Below, piece after piece: positions 1 through 4,407 of a stretch of DNA of 7,175 nucleotides. The position numbers and the translations under genes were made by a program. The notes below the pieces were generated by a model. The model did no database searches and was not told the origin of the DNA. It worked only from the letters and a program-made list of their open reading frames with translations. Every line of letters starts with the position of its first letter. Position 1 is the stretch's first letter. The stretch spans positions 1 to 7,175 of the forward strand of contig JAOUGQ010000147.1 of NCBI GenBank assembly GCA_029865515.1, written 5' to 3'. This DNA is from Nitrospirota bacterium (GTDB lineage: Bacteria; Nitrospirota; Nitrospiria; Nitrospirales; UBA8639).

Positions 1-20
1 GTCCGCAGAAAAGAATTTGC

Positions 21-1166
21 ATGAGTCTTCAACGTCACGAATATAACCATTCTACAGGATGGTATGGGATGATCCTCCTGGTGGCCGTGTGGAGCGTTTT
101 CCCTAGGAACACAACAACGGGAGAGGAATTTCTTTCCAGCCCCTCTGTGGCCGTTCCCTCATCACCCTCTTTTCTGCGCCTTATCGCCGATCAACCTCTC
201 AGTGCCGAAGAACTCAACACCATCGCCGTCTTTGAAAAGGCGGCTCAGTCGGTTGTCTATATCACCAATACGGCTGTTCGTCGGGATCTCTGGTCACTGA
301 ATACCTTTGAAGTGCCTCAAGGGTCAGGTTCCGGATTCATTTGGAACCGCAAAGGACATATCGTGACCAACTTTCACGTCATCTATGGAGCCGATTCCAT
401 ACAAGTGGTGCTGGACGATCAGTCCACCCATGACGCCCGCGTCATTGGCGTGGATCCTGATCATGATTTAGCGGTCCTCCAGATTACAGGGATTACAGAG
501 AAACTCAGTCCATTAGACATTGGAAGTTCGCAAGATCTTCGGGTGGGCCAACGGGTGCTGGCTATCGGCAATCCCTTCGGATTAGATCATACCCTCACCA
601 CCGGAGTGGTCAGCGCCCTGGGACGCTCCATCCGTTCCGTGAATGACCGCACGATTGAAGGAGTCATTCAAACCGATGCCGCCATTAATCCGGGAAATTC
701 CGGCGGGCCGCTCTTAAACAGTGCAGGACAACTCATTGGCGTGAATACCCAGATTGTCAGCCCTAGCGGAGCCTTCGCCGGGATAGGCTTTGCGGTTCCG
801 GTCGACATCATCAAACGGGTGGTGCCTCAGCTCATTCAATTTGGAAAAGTCATTCGTCCCGGCTTGGGCATTTCTCTCATACCGGATCCCATAGCCAATC
901 GATGGGGGGTGAAAGGAGTGGTCATTGCCAAAGTGCAGCCGGGCAGCATGGCAGCTCAAGCGGGTTTGCAGGGCTTGGAAGAAGCGACAGCCGGACGGAT
1001 TCGACTGGGTGATGTCATTATCTCCATCGATGGAGAGGCGGTCCGAACCTATGACGACCTCGCTCGAATATTAGACCGGCATAACGTGGGCGACCGCGTG
1101 ACCTTGGGTGTCCGTCGAAATGGAAAAGAACGCACCCTCTCCGTCAAACTCCAAGCCATTCAATAA
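21..1166 (+). CDS. HtrA/Deg-family serine protease with one PDZ domain (Deg1/DegS-like)
   Basis: This is a trypsin-fold (S1C) protease of 381 residues that degrades or senses misfolded proteins, probably in the periplasm. A short hydrophobic stretch at residues 14-27 looks like a signal peptide or membrane anchor. The protease domain spans about residues 65-275. The triad is visible: His119 in TNFHV, Asp149 in DHDLAV and Ser227 in GNSGGP. One PDZ domain follows (about 278-377), with the carboxylate-binding loop GLGI at 281-284. A PDZ insertion ending in RIRLGD (326-331) resembles plant and cyanobacterial Deg1. DegP and DegQ have two PDZ domains, so one PDZ and this length fit Deg1 or DegS. 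The start is uncertain: ATG 21 has no clear Shine-Dalgarno, the frame stays open to the window edge, and Met17 (position 69) is an alternative. Family and activity are confident; the exact paralogue is not. Confidence 0.93.
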   Translation: MSLQRHEYNHSTGWYGMILLVAVWSVFPRNTTTGEEFLSSPSVAVPSSPSFLRLIADQPLSAEELNTIAVFEKAAQSVVYITNTAVRRDLWSLNTFEVPQGSGSGFIWNRKGHIVTNFHVIYGADSIQVVLDDQSTHDARVIGVDPDHDLAVLQITGITEKLSPLDIGSSQDLRVGQRVLAIGNPFGLDHTLTTGVVSALGRSIRSVNDRTIEGVIQTDAAINPGNSGGPLLNSAGQLIGVNTQIVSPSGAFAGIGFAVPVDIIKRVVPQLIQFGKVIRPGLGISLIPDPIANRWGVKGVVIAKVQPGSMAAQAGLQGLEEATAGRIRLGDVIISIDGEAVRTYDDLARILDRHNVGDRVTLGVRRNGKERTLSVKLQAIQ

Positions 1167-1710
1167 CTGGCTCCCCCATCCCCGCTTCGAACTTCCCACG
1201 TCGGCCTTAGTTTGTCATCCTAATCCATTCGAGTCCGCTCAGGAAAAAGGCTGTGGAAGGATCTGAGCCCGGCCCTACCCTGCGCATCAACACGCTATGC
1301 CCTTCGTCACTCCGGATATTCGTCATCGGGCATCCGCATTCCTGATAGAAGGGACGGAGAGAACAGCCAGCCCAACAAATGAAGAGGTTTCACCCCGTCA
1401 TCTCCCGGTCGATCAACCGGCTTGATGTTTAAATCTACAGGCGGACTTTGCCTGAGCCCTGCGAGTTAGGCCGCCCCCCAAGCGTTCGCGTTCATCTCAT
1501 CCAGTGAGGCCGGATGGGGCTTCAATGGTTTTGGGGCCTTTTCCCGAAAGAACAGGGCCTGCCTGGGCGTACGGGGCCGAAACCTCGTAGAATCCTGAAA
1601 TACAAAATAAGACTGGATTCCGGCCTCCACAGAATAGATGATTCTCTCCGCATTCCAAGCCATCCGAAACATTTGCATGACCACAAGCTGGCCTTTAAAA
1701 TTCTCACCAT
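1167..1710. other. 544-bp stretch without a confident gene between htrA-like and J-like genes
   Basis: No tRNA, rRNA or convincing gene is visible here. The first half holds only weak hairpins: GCTCAG/CTGAGC at 1237-1242 and 1263-1268, and ATCAA/TTGAT at 1412-1426 followed by a T-rich tail. Neither is a clear terminator for the protease gene. The second half (about 1466-1714) is open on both strands: a 66-codon + frame from 1514 whose TGA overlaps the next gene's ATG, and a 72-codon - frame from a GTG at 1684. A 9-bp inverted repeat (GAGGCCGGA at 1506-1514, TCCGGCCTC at 1619-1627) lies within it. This part could be a short gene, a gene remnant or a dispersed element. The promoter of the J-like gene should lie in this stretch, but I cannot pick one. 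Confidence 0.5.
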
Positions 1711-2622
1711 ATGATTAACGGCATCAACTACTACCAAATCCTCTGTGTTTCTGAAGATGCGCTCTTGAAGGAAATACAGCGGGCCTGGCGGAAATTTGTG
1801 AAAGAGAATCATGAGGATCTCGTCGCGCCAGAAGAACGGCAGGCGGCCAAGGAACGCATGTTCGCGATTAACGAAGCCTATGCCGTGCTCAGTCACGAAG
1901 AAAAACGTGCTGATTACGATAATTCGCATATGCTCAATGGTGGTTCAAAAAGTGAACTGGTCAGGAGTCGGGTCAGAAAAGCCAAAGACATGATCCTCAA
2001 AGATCGATCGCTCATTACGGGAGAAGACATTAAACTTATTGAATCCATTATTGATTACCTGGATCGAAACACGCAGGAAACGTGTTTTGCCTGGATGACC
2101 GATCTGTTATGCGAACGTCCTGACATGGCGAAATATGTGGTGGCCCCCGCATTTGATGAGCAACTCTTGGGGGCGAACAGCCAGTTGCTGGAGACCCTTC
2201 TCCAAAAAGCGCCTTACGTGATTACATGGGAAAAGATTCATCTCTATGGAGAAGACATCCTTGGGGTTTCCGGGAAGGAACACAAAGAACGAAATTACAA
2301 TCAACTCGCCCGTATTCTGTGTCATAGAATTGATTTAGCCGGACACTTTGTGTATCCGTCATTCCAGGAGCAAGCCTCCGGGTGTGAAAGTGTCCTGCTC
2401 CTCACCTTATTGCGCATGGCCCCACAGGAAATTACCCAAAAGAATTTTGATGATTACATTGATACCGTGTACGACATGCGTCCGATCATCTATAGCCAGC
2501 TCAGAAATTATAATGAGCAGGCTATCGTCTGGATATTGAAAGCCAGGCCCGATCTCGTCAGAAAGCCGGAAAAGAAAAACCCACCCAAAGAGCTGCCGTA
2601 CCCGTTGCGGCCAAAGTCTTAG
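1711..2622 (+). CDS. J-domain-like protein with HED in place of HPD and C-terminal helical repeats
   Basis: This 303-residue protein opens with a recognisable J-domain fold (about residues 5-72). Helix I carries NYYQILCVS, and helix III plus its end read FAINEAYAVLSHEEKRADYD, a typical DnaJ signature. The HPD tripeptide that triggers DnaK ATP hydrolysis is HED at residues 34-36, so the invariant proline is lost. Residues 125-285 contain about 70-residue repeats: LLCERPDM (132-139), ILCHRIDL (202-209) and WILKARPDL (274-282), the first two continuing into LLETLLQKAP and LLLTLLRMAP. The tail is Lys/Pro-rich. There is no zinc-finger or DnaJ C-terminal domain, signal peptide or membrane segment, so the protein is probably cytoplasmic. 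ATG 1711 is the first possible start after an in-frame stop at 1696-1698. It has no Shine-Dalgarno and overlaps the TGA of an upstream short ORF. I do not recognise a named family beyond the J-like fold. Confidence 0.85.
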   Translation: MINGINYYQILCVSEDALLKEIQRAWRKFVKENHEDLVAPEERQAAKERMFAINEAYAVLSHEEKRADYDNSHMLNGGSKSELVRSRVRKAKDMILKDRSLITGEDIKLIESIIDYLDRNTQETCFAWMTDLLCERPDMAKYVVAPAFDEQLLGANSQLLETLLQKAPYVITWEKIHLYGEDILGVSGKEHKERNYNQLARILCHRIDLAGHFVYPSFQEQASGCESVLLLTLLRMAPQEITQKNFDDYIDTVYDMRPIIYSQLRNYNEQAIVWILKARPDLVRKPEKKNPPKELPYPLRPKS

Positions 2623-2745
2623 GCTTTACCGTCTTGTGTCCGTCCAGAAATGGTGAGAGGAAATACCAACCGATAAAAGGAGTCGAGATTATTTGTACAG
2701 CGGGATACCCGGTCACTATTGGCCAGATGGACAGAGTAGGAGGAG

Positions 2746-2769
2746 ATTCCTGACAAAAACCGCAGGAAT
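2746..2769. repeat. 24-nt palindromic repeat, copy 1
   Basis: ATTCCTG and CAGGAAT form a perfect 7-bp stem around a 10-nt loop, followed by GACGGGG. The element lies between the convergent J-like and secreted-protein genes. The same ATTCC...GGAAT frame with identical 24-nt length recurs at 4285-4308 (17 of 24 positions equal). This points to a small dispersed palindromic element of the kind scattered in intergenic DNA of many bacteria. Confidence 0.55.
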
Positions 2770-2859
2770 GACGGGGAAGGGAAAATGGATTTCGATGACG
2801 AATTTCGGGGATGACTCTGTGGAGAGCGCGACCCTCTCCCGTCTTGTAACCGATGGCTC

Positions 2860-2880
2860 AGGGCTCTCCGCCCTTTATCC
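2860..2880 (+). terminator. Weak terminator-like hairpin downstream of the J-like gene
   Basis: AGGGC (2860-2864) pairs with GCCCT (2870-2874) around a 5-nt loop. The tail TTATCCTTTTCTATTT is T-rich in the + direction. The stem is only 5 bp and lies 238 bp past the J-like stop, immediately before the end of the convergent gene. It could end + transcription between the two genes. In the - direction there is no T-tract after the stem. Confidence 0.3.
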
Positions 2881-2884
2881 TTTT

Positions 2885-3727
2885 CTATTTCCCGTCTTCA
2901 GGGTTTGTTTTCAGGCTAGGGCTCACCAGTTCGATGCGCACGATCGGCCCCATAAGTTGTAAGGGCCCTTCGTACCGCACGAAACTCGGGACCTCATCGA
3001 TCAGGATCCAACAGTTGTAGTGAAACTGGAACGGGAGTTGGTTGGTGATTCTGCCGAGCCACTTTCGGATCATGCCGATGTCCGGCTTAAACTCGTACTG
3101 CAACGCCTTCCGTGACAGATCGCCAATGCGGACGAGGTGTTCACCTCTGGGAAGGAGTTTCAGTTTGACGACCTCTGGCTCGGGCGTGAAGGCGAGAATG
3201 TGCACCGTTTCACCGGCATCTTTCGGCAGGTTCAATACCATCGTGACCACCATGCCGTTGTAAACATCCTTGGGCAGATCAAACGTACCGGTCACCACTT
3301 CTTCCTTTTCCTCCTCACCGGCTTTTGAGCGGACCGTGTATTTTCCTGTGCCCCGGTCTATCGACACGTCAATCTGGTCGGGAAACGACGGGCCGCGTTG
3401 AACCAGGTGATAACTGATCAACGTGAACACATGCTGTTGGGTGAAGGCGACTTTCTCATCGTGCAGAGAGCCGTCCTTGAATTTGAACACCAAATGACTT
3501 TCGACCAGATCTCCCTTTTTCACAACCTGGGTGATTTCACCCTGTCCAATGGTCTCCCCGGCCAGTGAACGCACGAGCAGAAAACCATGCGTCACGCCCT
3601 CTGGAAACCGCACTGCGATAGGAGCAGCGTCTGCCCGTGAGGAGAGAAAGCTCGCGATCACCATCATGACCGCGAAGCCTGCGCAGATCTGACGATGGTT
3701 CATAAACGTTTTTAGATTACACAGCAT
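2885..3727 (-). CDS. Secreted (Sec signal peptide) protein of unknown function, beta-rich
   Basis: This is a 280-residue protein I do not recognise. It has a clear Sec signal peptide: basic residues near the start, a hydrophobic core at about 14-29 (CAGFAVMMVIASFLSS), and an ADA|A cleavage site near residue 34. No lipobox cysteine is present, so it should be soluble in the periplasm or exported. The mature part has no further membrane segment and alternates hydrophobic and polar residues, as in a beta-sheet-rich sandwich or barrel. A charged patch (GEEEKEEV, 137-144) and the segment WLGRITNQLPFQFHYNCWI (223-241) stand out; one cysteine (Cys239) remains after cleavage. ATG 3727 is preferred over ATG 3703 because only the former has a Shine-Dalgarno. 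The gene converges on the J-like gene and lies about 680 bp downstream of clpB on the same strand. The region shows no partner that would define a role. Confidence 0.82.
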   Translation of the reverse strand: MLCNLKTFMNHRQICAGFAVMMVIASFLSSRADAAPIAVRFPEGVTHGFLLVRSLAGETIGQGEITQVVKKGDLVESHLVFKFKDGSLHDEKVAFTQQHVFTLISYHLVQRGPSFPDQIDVSIDRGTGKYTVRSKAGEEEKEEVVTGTFDLPKDVYNGMVVTMVLNLPKDAGETVHILAFTPEPEVVKLKLLPRGEHLVRIGDLSRKALQYEFKPDIGMIRKWLGRITNQLPFQFHYNCWILIDEVPSFVRYEGPLQLMGPIVRIELVSPSLKTNPEDGK

Positions 3728-3734
3728 GATAGGG

Positions 3735-3740
3735 CCTTCC
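3735..3740 (-). promoter_or_regulatory. Ribosome binding site deciding the start of the secreted-protein gene
   Basis: On the - strand GGAAGG sits 7 nt before ATG 3727. The second in-frame ATG at 3703 has only an AT-rich stretch in front of it, so this site selects the longer reading with eight extra residues before the signal peptide. Confidence 0.65.
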
Positions 3741-4173
3741 CTTTCCTAATCTCAGCCAATCCGCCAAGAGCTGGAGTTCTTTTCTCTTCAGGAGAACACG
3801 CTTCGCGCTGTCCATTATAGGAATTCCAGCCAACAGACCCTCCCGACCTGGAAACTTACACGGTAGCACCACGCGATCAAGACCGGTACTGCATGCATTT
3901 TTGCAATTGTGCTCGTCAGCCAGATAATGACCAATGTTGCCAACAACGCTGCCGATGGTCAAGGAACGGGACAACACCATCAGGGCCTTTACCTCGTCAT
4001 CACCGTTCGAGCCTGGTCACTCTCTCCAATATTTCGAGCGGAAAGACCGCACAAGGAAAAGATGAATGCCCGATAATGACACAGTCGCCATGGCAGAGAG
4101 TGGAGAAAGCCAGGGCGAAGGATGCCAAGATTGAGGAGACCACGATATGCTCAAATCCTTTGGTGGACCTTGA

Positions 4174-4199
4174 CCTGAGCCCCTTCGATGTTGCTCAGG
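4174..4199. repeat. REP-like hairpin (CCTGAGC...GCTCAGG)
   Basis: CCTGAGC (4174-4180) and GCTCAGG (4193-4199) form a 7-bp stem around a 12-nt loop containing CCCTTCGA. The motif resembles the CTGAGC/CTTCGA palindromic repeats found between genes in many bacterial genomes. The resemblance is from memory; only one clear copy is in this window. Confidence 0.4.
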
Positions 4200-4284
4200 G
4201 TATGCTTGCCGAATGGTCAGGATGAGACCATCTTTTGCGTAGCCAAGTAGGCTGGCGAGTGAATTGATTAAAAAAGGAAGACGG

Positions 4285-4308
4285 ATTCCCGATTACTACC
4301 GTCGGAAT
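4285..4308. repeat. 24-nt palindromic repeat, copy 2 (degenerate)
   Basis: The element begins ATTCC and ends GGAAT with the same 24-nt span as the copy at 2746-2769. The two share ATTCC, GA, ACCG and GGAAT in register, and an ACG follows at the same offset. The stem is broken after 5 bp, so this copy looks decayed. Confidence 0.45.
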
Positions 4309-4352
4309 TACGAATCAACGTCGAAGAAGAAAGAGAATGAGGGGGATCATAG

Positions 4353-4386
4353 GGGGAAGAGAACCAGAATTGAGGCTCCCTTCCCC
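4353..4386 (-). terminator. Strong stem-loop 21 nt after the clpB stop
   Basis: In - strand RNA, GGGGAAGGGAGCC pairs with GGTTCTCTTCCCC over 13 bp with two G-U pairs and an 8-nt loop. In + strand RNA the same two positions become A-C mismatches, so the structure favours the clpB transcript. No U-tract follows on the - strand; the next bases are CTATGATCCCCC, then a pyrimidine-rich run. It may therefore protect the 3' end or work with Rho rather than act as a textbook intrinsic terminator. Confidence 0.5.
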
Positions 4387-4407
4387 GTTGTTGTTTGAAC
4401 TATGGTT

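Larger units (their letters stand above)
3728..4407. other. About 680-bp stretch without a confident gene between clpB and the secreted-protein gene
   Basis: The promoter of the secreted-protein gene should lie here, on the - strand, but no convincing -35/-10 pair stands out. The stretch contains a REP-like hairpin (4174-4199), a 6-bp hairpin ATGGTC/GACCAT (4213-4231), the second palindromic repeat (4285-4308) and the stem-loop after clpB (4353-4386). An 87-codon - frame (3717-3980) overlaps the downstream gene by 11 bp and an AAAGG precedes its ATG. It has no recognisable motif, so I do not call it a gene. A + frame (3893-4225) is Cys/Arg-rich at its start and runs through the hairpin repeat, so it looks spurious. 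Confidence 0.5.

Noticed and set aside
1522..1929. 135-codon ORF on the - strand across the start of the J-like gene
   Set aside because: It lies antisense to the conserved J domain, is rich in Phe, Arg and Pro, and shows no family features. It is best explained as a shadow frame.
2693..2962. 89-codon ORF on the + strand between the convergent genes
   Set aside because: It starts with TTG, runs through the palindromic repeat and overlaps the 3' end of the secreted-protein gene. It reads like translated repeat DNA.
3901..3928. Promoter-like TTGCAA, 16-bp spacer, GATAAT on the + strand
   Set aside because: The boxes are fair, but no supported + gene lies downstream, so it is probably a chance match. 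It would matter only if an RNA is detected here.
3893..4225. 110-codon ORF on the + strand in the gap
   Set aside because: Its start is Cys/Arg-rich, it has no clear Shine-Dalgarno, and its end is the translated REP-like hairpin.
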